Shown here one piece after another: positions 15,895 through 25,182 of a DNA stretch of 64,000 nt; position 1 is the first letter of the stretch; the number at the start of each line of letters is the position of its first letter. The stretch is from Solobacterium sp. (lineage in GTDB: Bacteria > Bacillota_I > Bacilli_A > Erysipelotrichales > Erysipelotrichaceae): NCBI GenBank assembly GCA_017469885.1, contig JAFUFO010000014.1, positions 1 through 64,000 of the forward strand, read 5' to 3'. A model generated the notes under the pieces. The model worked only from the letters and a program-made list of their open reading frames with translations. It ran no database searches and was not told the origin of the DNA. Position numbers and translations under genes: made by a program.

Positions 15895-16890
15895 ATGGAA
15901 ATGGACAAGGTACTGGACGTGCAGAACCTGCATGCGGTCTTCCGCATAAACAAGAAAGAATATGAAGTTCTGCATGATATTTCCTTCTCCGTCCGCCGCA
16001 ATGAAACGGTCTGTATTGTCGGAGAATCCGGCTGCGGAAAAAGCGTCACCACACTCTGTGTGATGGGGCTGCTTCCAAAGAACGGAAGAGTGACCTCCGG
16101 GTCAATCAAGCTCGACAATACGGAACTGACCGGACTTCCGCAGAAGGAAATCCGGAAATTCCGCGGACGTAAGATTGGCATGATTTTTCAGGAACCCATG
16201 ACTGCGCTCAATCCCCTTCTGACAGTCGGTTATCAGATGCGGGAGAACCTGATCCTGCATCGGGGTGTGGATAAGAAGAAAGCCAATGAAATGGCAATTG
16301 AATATCTCACCAAGGTTGGAATCGCCAATCCTGAACAGCGGCTGAAACAGTTCCCGTTCCAGCTGTCGGGCGGCCTGCGCCAGCGTGTGCTGATCGCCAT
16401 GGTGCTGAGTGCCCAGCCGGATCTTCTCATCGCAGATGAACCGACGACCGCACTCGATGTCACGATTCAGAAACAGGTACTTGCATTACTGAACCATCTG
16501 AAGAAGGAAATGAATGCCGGCATCATGTTCATCACGCATGATCTCGGTGTCGTGGCGGAGATTGCCGACCGTATCGTCGTCCTCTATGCCGGCCGCAAGG
16601 TCGAAGAGGGCACCGTCGAACAGATCTTCCGCAACCCGCTCCATCCATATACCATTGGTCTGATCAATGCAGTGCCGGATGTGGAAAAGGAAGAGTTTGT
16701 CATTCAGCCGATTCCGGGCATGTTTCCGAATATCACGGAAGAAATCCCGGGATGCCGGTTCAATCCGCGCTGCCCGCATGCGGCGGAATGCGCACTCTGC
16801 ACAAAAGAGGCTCCGAAGATGACGGAAGCGGAGCCGGGCCACTTTGCGGCATGTCATCTGATTACAGCGGGAGGTGCACAGCATGACTGA
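15895..16890 (+). CDS. Peptide ABC transporter ATPase (DppD/OppD family)
   Basis: A 331-residue ATPase with Walker A GESGCGKS, Q-loop MIFQEPMTALNP, signature LSGGLRQR, Walker B LLIADEPTTALDV and switch THDLGVV. The C-terminal CRFNPRCPHAAECALC segment is the cysteine cluster common to DppD/OppD ATPases, where an iron-sulfur cluster has been found in relatives. ATG 15895 is preferred over an upstream TTG because AAGGGG at 15881 is well spaced. It overlaps the next ATPase gene by 8 bases. Confidence 0.93.
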   Translation: MEMDKVLDVQNLHAVFRINKKEYEVLHDISFSVRRNETVCIVGESGCGKSVTTLCVMGLLPKNGRVTSGSIKLDNTELTGLPQKEIRKFRGRKIGMIFQEPMTALNPLLTVGYQMRENLILHRGVDKKKANEMAIEYLTKVGIANPEQRLKQFPFQLSGGLRQRVLIAMVLSAQPDLLIADEPTTALDVTIQKQVLALLNHLKKEMNAGIMFITHDLGVVAEIADRIVVLYAGRKVEEGTVEQIFRNPLHPYTIGLINAVPDVEKEEFVIQPIPGMFPNITEEIPGCRFNPRCPHAAECALCTKEAPKMTEAEPGHFAACHLITAGGAQHD

Positions 16891-18613
16891 ACAGAGAAAG
16901 CCGCTGCTGCAGCTGCGCAAACTGAAGAAACACTTTCCGGTGGACCGGAACCGGGTCCTCAAGGCGGTGGAGGATGTATCCTTTACCGTGTATGAAGGTG
17001 AAAAATTCGGTGTGGTCGGTGAATCCGGATGCGGAAAATCGACCCTCGGACGGACGATCCTGCAGCTGTATGAGGCAAGCGGAGGATCCTGTGTCTATTA
17101 CGGCAAATCCATTCAGGAACTCAATCCCCGGTATATCCAGGATGAGATCGACAAACTGAAGGATTATCAGAAAAAAGCGGGCGATTATTATCAGAAGAGC
17201 CTTGCGGTCGATGCGGAGGCAGAAAAGCTCCGCGCCCAGACGGCAGACCTCGATCCCGACGGAAACAAGTCGGACGAGGCAAAATACATCCGTCTGCGTA
17301 AGGAAATCGCAAAGAAGGAATTTGAATCCAAGGAACTGCGCAAGGATGCGTCCAGACAGCTGCGGGAAGGCTCCCGCACGGTCGGCTCGCTGATCCTGTG
17401 CAAAGACATCGATAAGATCGCCGAGCTCTTTACCAAAGCGGAAAATGAAGTCAGAACCGTACACCAGACCGTTCTGAAGCACAATAAAATCGTCAACCAG
17501 ATCGAACAGAATGAAGTTCTGCTCGATCAGAAAGCCAATGTCGACAAATGGATCCAGGATCTTGAAGCGAAAGGATCGCTGAACGATCAGGAAGAATTTG
17601 AACTTGCCGATCTGAAGGCAATCAAAAAGAATACGGCATCGCTTGATACCGCAAAACTGCAGGCGGAGATCGAAGCACTGAAGCCGCAGGCAGAACAGCT
17701 TAAAGCGGAAATCGAAGAACACGGCAGAATTGAAATGGGCTACCGCAATGAAGCGTTTGAGAAGTACCGCGGAAAAGATATCCTGCCGCTGACCGAGCTG
17801 ACCATGGATCCGGCCTACCAGGCAAAACTGGACCGGAACTATGAGACCGGCATTAATCTTGGTAAACTGACAAAGCAGGAGATGCGGTCGATCCGGCCGG
17901 ACCTCCAGATGGTCTTCCAGGACCCTGCCGCTTCGCTGGACCCGCGCCAGTCCGTGGGAAAAGCAGTGGAGGAAGTCCTGCAGATCCATACCAGGATGAG
18001 CAGGGACCTGCGCCGCGAAAAGACACTGTCACTGCTTCATCAGGTGGATCTCAAGGCCGAACATTACTATTCCTACCCGAATTCCCTTTCCGGCGGTATG
18101 AAACAGCGCGTGGGCATTGCCCGTGCGATTGCGCTGGACCCGAGTTTCATCGTGCTCGACGAAGCGGTCTCTGCCCTCGACGTATCCGTTCAGGCGCAGA
18201 TCCTCCAGCTGCTTAACCGGCTTCAGGAAGAAAAGAATCTGACATACCTCTTCATCACGCATGACCTCGGTGTCGTAAAGCATTTCTGTGACCGCGTCAT
18301 GGTCATGTATCTTGGCCGTGTATGTGAACTCTCATCCTGTGATGATCTGTTTAAGAAGCCCCTGCATCCATACACCCAGTCCCTGCTGGACGCGGTGCCA
18401 AGGATGCGGCTGAACCAGGAAGAAAATGACGACGAGATCCTGCAGGGAGAAGTTCCCAGCCCGATCAATCCGCCGTCCGGCTGTCCGTTCCATACACGAT
18501 GCAGGAAATGCATGGATATCTGTAAGGAAACGATGCCGAAATACCGGGAAGTCGAACCGGGCAGGTTTGTCGCATGTCATCTCTATGACAAGGAGGGAAA
18601 CCAGAATGCCTGA
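16883..18613 (+). CDS. Peptide ABC transporter ATPase (OppF family) with large coiled-coil insert
   Basis: A 576-residue OppF/DppF-type ATPase; the family is usually about 310-330 residues. Walker A GESGCGKST is at residue 46, but the Q-loop (MVFQDPAASLDP) comes only at ~343. The normal gap is roughly 50 residues, so about 250 extra residues lie between them (approximately 80-335). The insert is charged and helical (RLRKEIAKKEFESKELRKDA; AKLQAEIEALKPQAEQLKAE), as expected for an antiparallel coiled coil. The rest is normal: signature LSGGMKQR (~402), Walker B FIVLDEAVSALDV (~421), THDLGVV and a C-terminal cysteine cluster. The frame is continuous with normal codon use, so this is a real fusion, not an artefact. 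It overlaps both neighbours by 8 bases. Confidence 0.92.
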   Translation: MTEQRKPLLQLRKLKKHFPVDRNRVLKAVEDVSFTVYEGEKFGVVGESGCGKSTLGRTILQLYEASGGSCVYYGKSIQELNPRYIQDEIDKLKDYQKKAGDYYQKSLAVDAEAEKLRAQTADLDPDGNKSDEAKYIRLRKEIAKKEFESKELRKDASRQLREGSRTVGSLILCKDIDKIAELFTKAENEVRTVHQTVLKHNKIVNQIEQNEVLLDQKANVDKWIQDLEAKGSLNDQEEFELADLKAIKKNTASLDTAKLQAEIEALKPQAEQLKAEIEEHGRIEMGYRNEAFEKYRGKDILPLTELTMDPAYQAKLDRNYETGINLGKLTKQEMRSIRPDLQMVFQDPAASLDPRQSVGKAVEEVLQIHTRMSRDLRREKTLSLLHQVDLKAEHYYSYPNSLSGGMKQRVGIARAIALDPSFIVLDEAVSALDVSVQAQILQLLNRLQEEKNLTYLFITHDLGVVKHFCDRVMVMYLGRVCELSSCDDLFKKPLHPYTQSLLDAVPRMRLNQEENDDEILQGEVPSPINPPSGCPFHTRCRKCMDICKETMPKYREVEPGRFVACHLYDKEGNQNA

Positions 18614-20219
18614 ATATGATGCACTGTATCAGCCTTATGCCTCCAACCGGTTTGTGCTGACCGCCCGCAACGGTATGGTCGCGACCGGTTCTCAGCTTGC
18701 CAGCGCTGCAGGTCTTGAAGTCTTGCGCAAAGGCGGCAATGCGGTCGATGCGGCAGTCGCCACAGCGGCGGCACTCACCGTAGTCGAACCGACTGCCAAC
18801 GGTCTTGGCTCGGACAGCTTCGCGCTCGTCTGGATCAAGGACAAACTCTATGGTCTGAATTCGTCCGGTTATTCGCCGAAGAATATCTCACTGGAAGACG
18901 TAAAGGCGAAGAGTCCGGATGGCCAGATGCCGAAATTCGGCTGGACCCCGGTCATGGTGCCGGGTGCGGTCAAGGCGTGGCCGACACTCGTAAAACGCTT
19001 CGGAAAGCTGTCGCTGAAGGAAGATCTTGAGCCGGCGATCCGCTATGCGGAAGAAGGATATCCGCTTGGACCGATGTTAGCCGCAATGTGGGAACGTTCC
19101 ACAATGCTGTTCCATCAGCGCTTTGACGGAAAGCCGGAATTTGATGAGTGGTTCAGAACTTTCACAAAGGACGGTGAATCCTATCACTTCGGAGAGATCG
19201 TAAAACTTCCCAATCACGCAAAAACACTCCGCCTGATTGCGGAGAGCGATGCGGATGCGTTCTATAAGGGAGAGATTGCCGAACAGTTTGTAAAGCAGTC
19301 TCAGCGTGACGGCGGTTACTTCTCTATGGAAGATCTCAGCGAGTATGAATCCCAGTGGGTCGATCCGATCCATGTGAATTACCGCGGCTATGATGTGTGG
19401 GAGATTCCGCCCAACGGACAGGGAATCACTGCCCTGATGGCACTGAATATCCTGAAGGAATTCTCCTTTGAATGCCGTAATGATGAAGCGGTGCACCGTC
19501 AGCTTGAGGCGATGAAGATTGCCTTTGCGGACGCAAAGCACTATGTCACCGACCCTTCATGCATGACGATCGATTATCACGATCTGTTAAAACCGGAATA
19601 CGGTGCCATGCGCGCAAAGGAAATCACCGATGCGGCAGGCCTGCCGGTTCATGCGGTACCGCCCAAGAGCGGAACAGTATACCTCTGCACGGCAGACGGG
19701 GAAGGAAACATGGTTTCCTATATCCAGTCCAACTACATGGGCTTCGGCAGCGGGATTACGCTGGAAGGTTATGGTGTAACACTTGCCAACCGCGGCAGTG
19801 ACTTCAGCCTGAATGAAGAAGATGCCAACGTGCTGGCATCGCATAAAAAGTCCTACCATACGATCATCCCGGGCTTCCTCACAAAGGACGGGAAGGCGGT
19901 CGGACCGTTCGGTGTCATGGGCGGATATATGCAGCCGCAGGGCCATGTCCAGGTGGTACAGAATCTGGTCGACTTCCATCTGAATCCTCAGATGGCACTC
20001 GATGCGCCGCGCTGGCAGTGGATCAAAGAAAAGACGGTCGAACTCGAACCGTCCTTCGATCATGCGCTGGCAGAACAGCTGGCAAGACGCGGTCACGACA
20101 TCCGCTTTGCGCTGAATGGCGGCGCCTTCGGACGCGGTCAGATTATCCAGCGTCTGGACAACGGTGTACTGGTCGGCGGCTGTGAAAGCCGGACCGATTC
20201 CAATATCGCCTGTTACTGA
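18606..20219 (+). CDS. ggt: Gamma-glutamyltransferase family protein (cytoplasmic)
   Basis: A 537-residue Ntn-hydrolase that removes or transfers gamma-glutamyl groups. The proenzyme cleavage/nucleophile threonine is in PPKSGTVYLCTADGEGN, followed by the small-subunit motifs NYMGFGSGI and FGVMGGYMQPQGHVQ. Large-subunit motif GGNAVDAAVATAAALTVVEPTANGLGSD is typical. No signal peptide precedes this motif, so the enzyme appears cytoplasmic, unlike E. coli or B. subtilis Ggt. The ATG at 18606 overlaps the ATPase stop by 8 bases after AAGGAGG. Import of gamma-glutamyl peptides followed by cytoplasmic hydrolysis is the simplest reading of the operon. Confidence 0.9.
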   Translation: MPEYDALYQPYASNRFVLTARNGMVATGSQLASAAGLEVLRKGGNAVDAAVATAAALTVVEPTANGLGSDSFALVWIKDKLYGLNSSGYSPKNISLEDVKAKSPDGQMPKFGWTPVMVPGAVKAWPTLVKRFGKLSLKEDLEPAIRYAEEGYPLGPMLAAMWERSTMLFHQRFDGKPEFDEWFRTFTKDGESYHFGEIVKLPNHAKTLRLIAESDADAFYKGEIAEQFVKQSQRDGGYFSMEDLSEYESQWVDPIHVNYRGYDVWEIPPNGQGITALMALNILKEFSFECRNDEAVHRQLEAMKIAFADAKHYVTDPSCMTIDYHDLLKPEYGAMRAKEITDAAGLPVHAVPPKSGTVYLCTADGEGNMVSYIQSNYMGFGSGITLEGYGVTLANRGSDFSLNEEDANVLASHKKSYHTIIPGFLTKDGKAVGPFGVMGGYMQPQGHVQVVQNLVDFHLNPQMALDAPRWQWIKEKTVELEPSFDHALAEQLARRGHDIRFALNGGAFGRGQIIQRLDNGVLVGGCESRTDSNIACY

Positions 20220-21052
20220 TCCGCACGGATCAGATCAATCAGCTGACGCAGCTGCGGACTGACACTGCTTTCGGTATACACAAAGAGAATTTCTGTATTC
20301 AGACTCTTCTCATCGATTACCGCAACGGAATGGTCACCGCAGTGTGCACGCATGGATTCCGGCACCACCGCAACCGCTTCGGTTCCGCGGGCAAGCTCGA
20401 GCGCCGTGCGTGCGTCATCGCAGACCGCAAAGATATGCGGATTCAGCTCATGGCTCCGGAAGGCGTTCATGACAACCTCGTAATAACGACGGTACAGAAT
20501 CAGCGGATATGACGCCAGTTCCTGCAGGGTCAGCTTCTTCGGAAGCTTCTTCGATCCTGCCCCCAGCATCCGGTCCTGCTTTAACACAAAGGTGTCTCTT
20601 CCCGGAAGGGAGATCGGCGTGCGGACAGCTGCCGCATCCAGCTGATTGTTTGCGAGCAGTTCCTTAAGCAGAAAGGTATTGTTGTCGTAAATCTCATAGC
20701 GCACGCTTGCGTCGCTCTGTTTCAGAGCGGTCAGATAAGGTAACAGAACTGGCATTGTGGTTGGCGTCATGCCGATGCGGAGCGTATGATATTTACCGGT
20801 GTCCGCAGTTTCCTTGACGGCGGATTCCGTAAGTTCGAGAATGATGCGGGCATGTTCGTACAGTTTCTTTCCGGCATCGGTCAGTACCGTGCGCCGGTGG
20901 GAGCGGATGAACAGTTCTGTCCCGACCTCGTTTTCCAGAAGCTTCATCTGAACAGACAGGGGAGGCTGGGTCATATGCAGGAGGCGTGCTGCCTCGGAGA
21001 TACTGCCGGCATCAGCGACAGCGAGGAAGTATTCGAGCTGTTTCAGTTCCAT
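20213..21052 (-). CDS. LysR-family transcriptional regulator
   Basis: A 279-residue LTTR. The N-terminal winged helix-turn-helix is MELKQLEYFLAVADAGSISEAARLLHMTQPPLSVQMKLLENEVGTELF; the effector domain starts near residue 90 (LRIGMTPTTMPVLLPYL). Its stop overlaps the convergent transpeptidase stop by 7 bases. It is divergent from the chromate-type transporter pair, with a 67-base shared promoter region, so regulation of that pair is likely. Confidence 0.9.
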   Translation of the reverse strand: MELKQLEYFLAVADAGSISEAARLLHMTQPPLSVQMKLLENEVGTELFIRSHRRTVLTDAGKKLYEHARIILELTESAVKETADTGKYHTLRIGMTPTTMPVLLPYLTALKQSDASVRYEIYDNNTFLLKELLANNQLDAAAVRTPISLPGRDTFVLKQDRMLGAGSKKLPKKLTLQELASYPLILYRRYYEVVMNAFRSHELNPHIFAVCDDARTALELARGTEAVAVVPESMRAHCGDHSVAVIDEKSLNTEILFVYTESSVSPQLRQLIDLIRADQ

Positions 21053-21119
21053 AACACCCTCCGTGTTTCAAACAGAAATACAATTTATTATATGCGACAG
21101 AAGTAAGGAGCGAAATTTT

Positions 21120-21671
21120 ATGAACGTACTGTGGGATCTGTATGCGGCGTGGTTCCGTATGGGTCTCTTCACCTTCGGCGGCGGTTATGCGATGCTGCCG
21201 ATGATTCAGAAAGAGGCAATTGAAAAATACCACTGGGCAACCGAAGACGAGATCATGGATTACTATGCCCTCGGTCAGGTTACTCCGGGCATCATCGCGG
21301 TCAACACCGCGACCTTTGTCGGATACAAGGTCAAAGGGGTGGCGGGAGGCATTGCGGCGACACTCGGCGTCATCAGCCCGTCCCTGGTGATCATCACCAT
21401 TATTGCAGGTCTCATTACGAACTTCTCGGATATTCCCATCGTCCAGCATGCCCTGGGCGGCATCCAGATCGGTGTCTGCGTCCTGTTGTTTGAGGCAATT
21501 CGCAAACTCATCCTCAAAGGCGTGAAGGACATTCCGACCTTCGTGATCTTTGCGGCAGCCTTCGCGCTGAACTACTTCACATCGATTCCGACCTTCGTTC
21601 TTGTCATTCTTGCCGGTGCGACCGGCTATGCGATGTTCCTGATGAAGGGACAGAAGGAGGGCAACGCATGA
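21120..21671 (+). CDS. chrA: Chromate-transporter-family half protein 1
   Basis: A 183-residue membrane protein of the short-chain CHR family, with the N-terminal motif FRMGLFTFGGGYAMLPMIQKEA and the ALGQVTPGIIAVNTATFVGYKVKG motif. In Gram-positive bacteria such half-length proteins occur in pairs that together match a full ChrA. AAGGAG at 21108 sets the ATG at 21120. The true substrate in a gut-type anaerobe may not be chromate. Confidence 0.88.
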   Translation: MNVLWDLYAAWFRMGLFTFGGGYAMLPMIQKEAIEKYHWATEDEIMDYYALGQVTPGIIAVNTATFVGYKVKGVAGGIAATLGVISPSLVIITIIAGLITNFSDIPIVQHALGGIQIGVCVLLFEAIRKLILKGVKDIPTFVIFAAAFALNYFTSIPTFVLVILAGATGYAMFLMKGQKEGNA

Positions 21672-22237
21672 AAGAGTTCTTACTGCTCTGCTGGGAGTAC
21701 TTCAAGACCGGTCTCTTTGCGATCGGCGGCGGTTACGCCACGATTCCGTTCTTACGGGAAATGTCGGTCAAATACGGCTGGTTCACGCTGGATCAATTGA
21801 CCACGATGCTGGCGGTGAGCGAAAGCACACCGGGACCGATCGGTGTAAACATGGCAACCTATGTCGGCTATTCACAGTTCGGTATTCCGGGTGCAATCGG
21901 CGCAACGCTTTCTTTGGTTGCCCCCAGCATCATCGTGATATGCATCATCGCAAGCGTTCTGGAGCGCTTCAAGCAGCTCAAGGTCGTGCAGGGCATCTTC
22001 TCCGGGCTTCGTCCTGCAGTGTGCGGATTCATTCTTTCCGCGGTCATCAGTATCTTCCTGGTATCGCTGTTCCGCACAGATGCGCTTGGCGCAGGGGACT
22101 TCGGTTCCTTCTTCAAATGGAAGTCCATTCTCCTGTTTGCGGCCCTTCTTGCAGGATACAGACTGCCGAAGAAAACACCGCATCCGATCTTCCTGATCGT
22201 CGCGGCAGCCTGCGCGGGAATGATCTTCTCCTTCTGA
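21668..22237 (+). CDS. chrA: Chromate-transporter-family half protein 2
   Basis: A 189-residue partner of the preceding gene, with KTGLFAIGGGYATIPFLREM and VSESTPGPIGVNMATYVGY motifs (the PGPxGVN signature of the second half). The start overlaps the upstream stop (ATGA), so the two halves are co-translated, which supports a heterodimer. A terminator follows. Confidence 0.88.
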   Translation: MKEFLLLCWEYFKTGLFAIGGGYATIPFLREMSVKYGWFTLDQLTTMLAVSESTPGPIGVNMATYVGYSQFGIPGAIGATLSLVAPSIIVICIIASVLERFKQLKVVQGIFSGLRPAVCGFILSAVISIFLVSLFRTDALGAGDFGSFFKWKSILLFAALLAGYRLPKKTPHPIFLIVAAACAGMIFSF

Positions 22238-22247
22238 TTTGAATCAT

Positions 22248-22275
22248 CCGGGTACTTTGATGCCCGGTTTTCTTT
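22248..22275 (+). terminator. Intrinsic terminator after the chromate-type transporter pair
   Basis: CCGGG (22248-22252) pairs with CCCGG (22263-22267), followed by TTTTCTTTT. Confidence 0.6.
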
Positions 22276-22305
22276 TACAATGAAGATGGAAGGAAGTGGT
22301 GCACG

Positions 22306-23280
22306 ATGACACAGAGATCACCCCGTCTGGTGACTGTTGTGCTTCCGGAAATGACGGATGCACAGCGTATGAAGATTGAGCGTATTACCGCAAGCTACGG
22401 CTACCGGGTGCGGTTCTTTCAGAATACCGAAGACGCTATGGAATTCATCGACGGCACGGAAGTGCTCTTTTCGACCTCCGCAAAACTTGCCGAATCCGCC
22501 CCGAACCTGAAATGGCAGTGCTCGCCAAGCGCCGGCGTCAATCAGTTTGCGGACTGTGAACCCTTCATCTCCGGCAAAGCCGCCCTGACCTGTTCAAGCG
22601 GAGCCTATGGTGTAACGATTGCCGAACATATCATCATGCTGATTCTGGAAGTATTCCGCCGCCAGCCGGAATACACACAGATTGTGAACGAACGCAGATG
22701 GACGAGAAATCTTCCGGTCCGCTCGATTCTGCGCAGCCGGATCACAATCCTGGGGACAGGGGATATCGGCCAGACGACGGCCGTACGCCTGTGGGCGTTT
22801 CAGCCAAAGACCATCATCGGCGTCAACCGCAGCGGGAAGAACCCGAAAGACCTGTTTGACCGGGTCATCACAACCGGAGAACTGGATACCGTGCTTCCGC
22901 AGACGGATATCCTGATTCTTTCGCTTCCCGGCACAGCGGACACAGCTCACATCATTGGTAAAAACGAGCTTGGCCTCCTCCCGGACAATGCGCTGATCGT
23001 CAATGTCGGCCGCGGCATCTGTATTGATCAGAAGGCCCTGGAAGAAGAGCTGAATCATAAGCGGCTGTATGCGGCCCTCGATGTATTTGAGACCGAACCG
23101 ATCCCTGCGGAGGATTCTTTATGGGAGTGCCCGAACCTTCTGATTACCCCGCATGTGGCAGGGGATACCTCGCTTCCTTATACCGTGGAACGGATCGTCG
23201 ATCTCTTTCTGGATGACTTCCGCCGGTATGCGGAAGGAAAGCCGTTCCTGCGTCCGGTAGACCTGGGGAAAGGATATTAG
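22306..23280 (+). CDS. D-isomer-specific 2-hydroxyacid dehydrogenase
   Basis: A 324-residue NAD(P)-dependent dehydrogenase. Nucleotide motif ILGTGDIGQTTAVRLWAF, catalytic Arg in NVGRGICID, Glu in DVFETEPIP and His in TPHVAGDT are all present. The overall pattern matches the glyoxylate/hydroxypyruvate reductase-like group. Possible substrates are 2-ketoacids; none is indicated by neighbours. GGAAGG precedes the ATG and a possible -10 TACAAT lies near 22276. Confidence 0.87.
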   Translation: MTQRSPRLVTVVLPEMTDAQRMKIERITASYGYRVRFFQNTEDAMEFIDGTEVLFSTSAKLAESAPNLKWQCSPSAGVNQFADCEPFISGKAALTCSSGAYGVTIAEHIIMLILEVFRRQPEYTQIVNERRWTRNLPVRSILRSRITILGTGDIGQTTAVRLWAFQPKTIIGVNRSGKNPKDLFDRVITTGELDTVLPQTDILILSLPGTADTAHIIGKNELGLLPDNALIVNVGRGICIDQKALEEELNHKRLYAALDVFETEPIPAEDSLWECPNLLITPHVAGDTSLPYTVERIVDLFLDDFRRYAEGKPFLRPVDLGKGY

Positions 23281-23322
23281 ATTAAAAAGCGCATAAATAT
23301 GCAAAAAAAGTATAAAAACTGT

Positions 23323-23351
23323 TTGACATGAATGATAGCGGGCAGTATGAT
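23323..23351 (+). promoter_or_regulatory. Strong promoter of the rplJ-rplL operon
   Basis: TTGACA (23323-23328), a 17-base spacer and TATGAT (23346-23351) make a near-consensus sigma-70-type promoter, preceded by A/T-rich DNA resembling an UP element. Transcription would start near 23358. Confidence 0.85.
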
Positions 23352-23357
23352 ATTGAT

Positions 23358-23512
23358 CGTTATCGATACCAAAGACAGTAACGGCGAAAGCTTAATCATG
23401 TTACCGAGGTTGAAAGTTTCATGTGTTTTAAGAACTTTTAAGCCCTTGCTGTCTGCGAGGGCTTTTATATCTTTACAAGGGTAGGCGATAACAGAAAGGT
23501 GAAGGTGAAGGA
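23358..23512 (+). promoter_or_regulatory. Ribosomal L10 leader with attenuator hairpin
   Basis: A 155-base untranslated leader before rplJ, the place of the L10(L12)4 autoregulatory element in Firmicutes; the segment TTAATCATGTTACCGAGGTT fits its kink-turn region. A 10-bp stem AAGCCCTTGC/GCGAGGGCTT (23440-23464, one G-U pair) followed by TTTTATATCTTT is a classic attenuator. Excess L10-L12 complex would be expected to favour termination. Confidence 0.8.
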
Positions 23513-24067
23513 ATGAATCAGGCGGTATTAGAAAACAAAAAGAACGTTGTCACTGAAATTTCCGACAAGTTCAAGAATTCCGGCTCTACTGTCATCGCAG
23601 AGTACCGTGGCCTGAGCGTTGCGGAAGTCACTGAGCTGCGCAGAAAGCTGCGTGAAGAGAATGTTGAGATGAAGGTTTACAAGAACACTCTCGCTTCTCT
23701 TGCGGCAGATGCGGCAGGTCTCAGCGATCTGAAGGACGTTCTGACCGGACCGAATGCGCTGGTATTTGGACCGGATGAAACCGCAGCGAGCCGTGTTCTT
23801 GCACAGTTCGCGAAAAAGCACAAGGCGCTGGTTCTCAAAGGCGGAATCGTTGAGGGCAAGGTAGTCGATCTCGACATCATTAAAGAACTCTCTGCACTTC
23901 CGAACCGTGAGGGAATGCTGTCCATGCTGCTTTCAGTATTACAGGCACCGGTATCCCAGTTCGCACGTGCAGTCAATGCAGTTGCTGAACAGAAGGGCGA
24001 AGGCGCACCGGCAGAGGCTGCTGCCCCTGCAGAAGAAACAAAACCCGCTGAAGAGGCGGCTGCCTAA
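23513..24067 (+). CDS. rplJ: 50S ribosomal protein L10
   Basis: A 184-residue L10, the base of the ribosomal stalk. The N-terminal rRNA-binding domain ([34 protein letters not shown]) is followed by a helix that carries L7/L12 dimers ([20 protein letters not shown]) and an Ala/Glu/Pro-rich tail about 20 residues longer than the E. coli protein. It is followed 14 bases later by rplL. Confidence 0.97.
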   Translation: MNQAVLENKKNVVTEISDKFKNSGSTVIAEYRGLSVAEVTELRRKLREENVEMKVYKNTLASLAADAAGLSDLKDVLTGPNALVFGPDETAASRVLAQFAKKHKALVLKGGIVEGKVVDLDIIKELSALPNREGMLSMLLSVLQAPVSQFARAVNAVAEQKGEGAPAEAAAPAEETKPAEEAAA

Positions 24068-24081
24068 GGAGGAAAAATAAA

Positions 24082-24453
24082 ATGGCAAAGTTAACAAAAG
24101 ACGAAATTCTCGCGTTTCTTGATGAAGCTACAATTCTCGAACTCAACGATCTCGTAAAGGCAATCGAAGAGAAGTACGGCGTAAGCGCTGCTGCTCCGGT
24201 CGCTGTTGCTGCTGCTCCGGCAGAGGCTGCTGCTGACGAGCCGAAGAACGTTACTGTCGTTCTGACAAGCGTTGGTGATGCCAAGGTCGGCGTTATCAAG
24301 GTTGTTCGTACAATCACAGGTCTCGGCCTTGTTGATGCTAAGAAGCTTGTTGATGCTCTCCCTGCAGAGATCAAGAAGGATGTACCTACAGAAGAGGCTG
24401 ACAACATTAAGAAGCAGCTGATGGATGCAGGTGCTACTGTTGAATACAAATAA
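24082..24453 (+). CDS. rplL: 50S ribosomal protein L7/L12
   Basis: A 123-residue stalk protein. N-terminal dimerisation domain, Ala-rich hinge ([17 protein letters not shown]) and C-terminal factor-binding domain ([31 protein letters not shown]) are complete. AAGGAGG precedes the start. A terminator follows, so ribosomal protein expression is partly separated from rpoBC. Confidence 0.97.
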   Translation: MAKLTKDEILAFLDEATILELNDLVKAIEEKYGVSAAAPVAVAAAPAEAAADEPKNVTVVLTSVGDAKVGVIKVVRTITGLGLVDAKKLVDALPAEIKKDVPTEEADNIKKQLMDAGATVEYK

Positions 24454-24480
24454 TCGCCTGTAACAGCATTTCACTGAACA

Positions 24481-24512
24481 AGCCGAGGGTGCCTTCAGCG
24501 CTCTTGGCTTTT
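24481..24512 (+). terminator. Terminator/attenuator after rplL
   Basis: AGCCGAGGGTGC (24481-24492) pairs with GCGCTCTTGGCT (24498-24509) using several G-U pairs, followed by TTTTC. Partial read-through into the methyltransferase and rpoBC is likely. Confidence 0.75.
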
Positions 24513-24537
24513 CGCCCCTATGAAAGGAGTCGTGCGG

Positions 24538-25143
24538 ATGGACGGAAAACACTATTTTACGGACAACCGGGATCTTCCTTCGCGCAGAAGAGAAATAACG
24601 TACTTCTTTCAAGGGCGTGAGTATACGTTCACCACGGATGACGGCGTGTTTTCAAAGAGCGAAGTGGACTTCGGTACACATACGCTTCTGAAGGCAATCG
24701 CAGAGGAAGAACCGCTTCACGGCAGCGTCCTGGATCTGGGATGCGGCTATGGAGTCATTGGCATCGTTCTGAAAGGAACGCAGCCGGACCTCGATGTCAC
24801 CGCGTGTGACGTGAACCCAAGGGCACTGGAACTCACGGTGCTGAACAGTCAGAAGAACGGTACGCCGGTAACGGCGGTCGAATCCGACGGACTGTCAGGA
24901 CTTGGCACAGCGATTTTCTCCGCTATTATCACGAACCCTCCGATTCGTGCCGGAAAACAGACGGTTTACCGGATGTTTGAAGAAGCACATGCGCATCTTG
25001 CGGACAACGGAGTGTTCTATGCGGTGATCCGCCGCAATCAGGGTGCGGAAAGCGCCATGAACAAGCTGGCGGAATTATACGGATCCTGTGACCTGATTGA
25101 CCGTGACAGAGGCTACTGGATTTTACGATGCATCAGACAGTAA
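24538..25143 (+). CDS. rsmC: Class I methyltransferase, RsmC-like
   Basis: A 201-residue SAM-dependent methyltransferase corresponding to the catalytic half of RsmC (16S rRNA guanine-N2 methylation). SAM motif LDLGCGYGVIGI, acidic loop ACDVNPRALELT and the NPPIRAGK catalytic motif are visible. A single-domain form in the rplL-rpoB gap is common in Firmicutes. An ATG at 24520 overlaps the ribosome-binding site AAAGGAG, so I choose the ATG at 24538. Confidence 0.85.
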   Translation: MDGKHYFTDNRDLPSRRREITYFFQGREYTFTTDDGVFSKSEVDFGTHTLLKAIAEEEPLHGSVLDLGCGYGVIGIVLKGTQPDLDVTACDVNPRALELTVLNSQKNGTPVTAVESDGLSGLGTAIFSAIITNPPIRAGKQTVYRMFEEAHAHLADNGVFYAVIRRNQGAESAMNKLAELYGSCDLIDRDRGYWILRCIRQ

Positions 25144-25182
25144 ACCGGTGCATCTTATAACATTTTATGTTAATATTATAAG

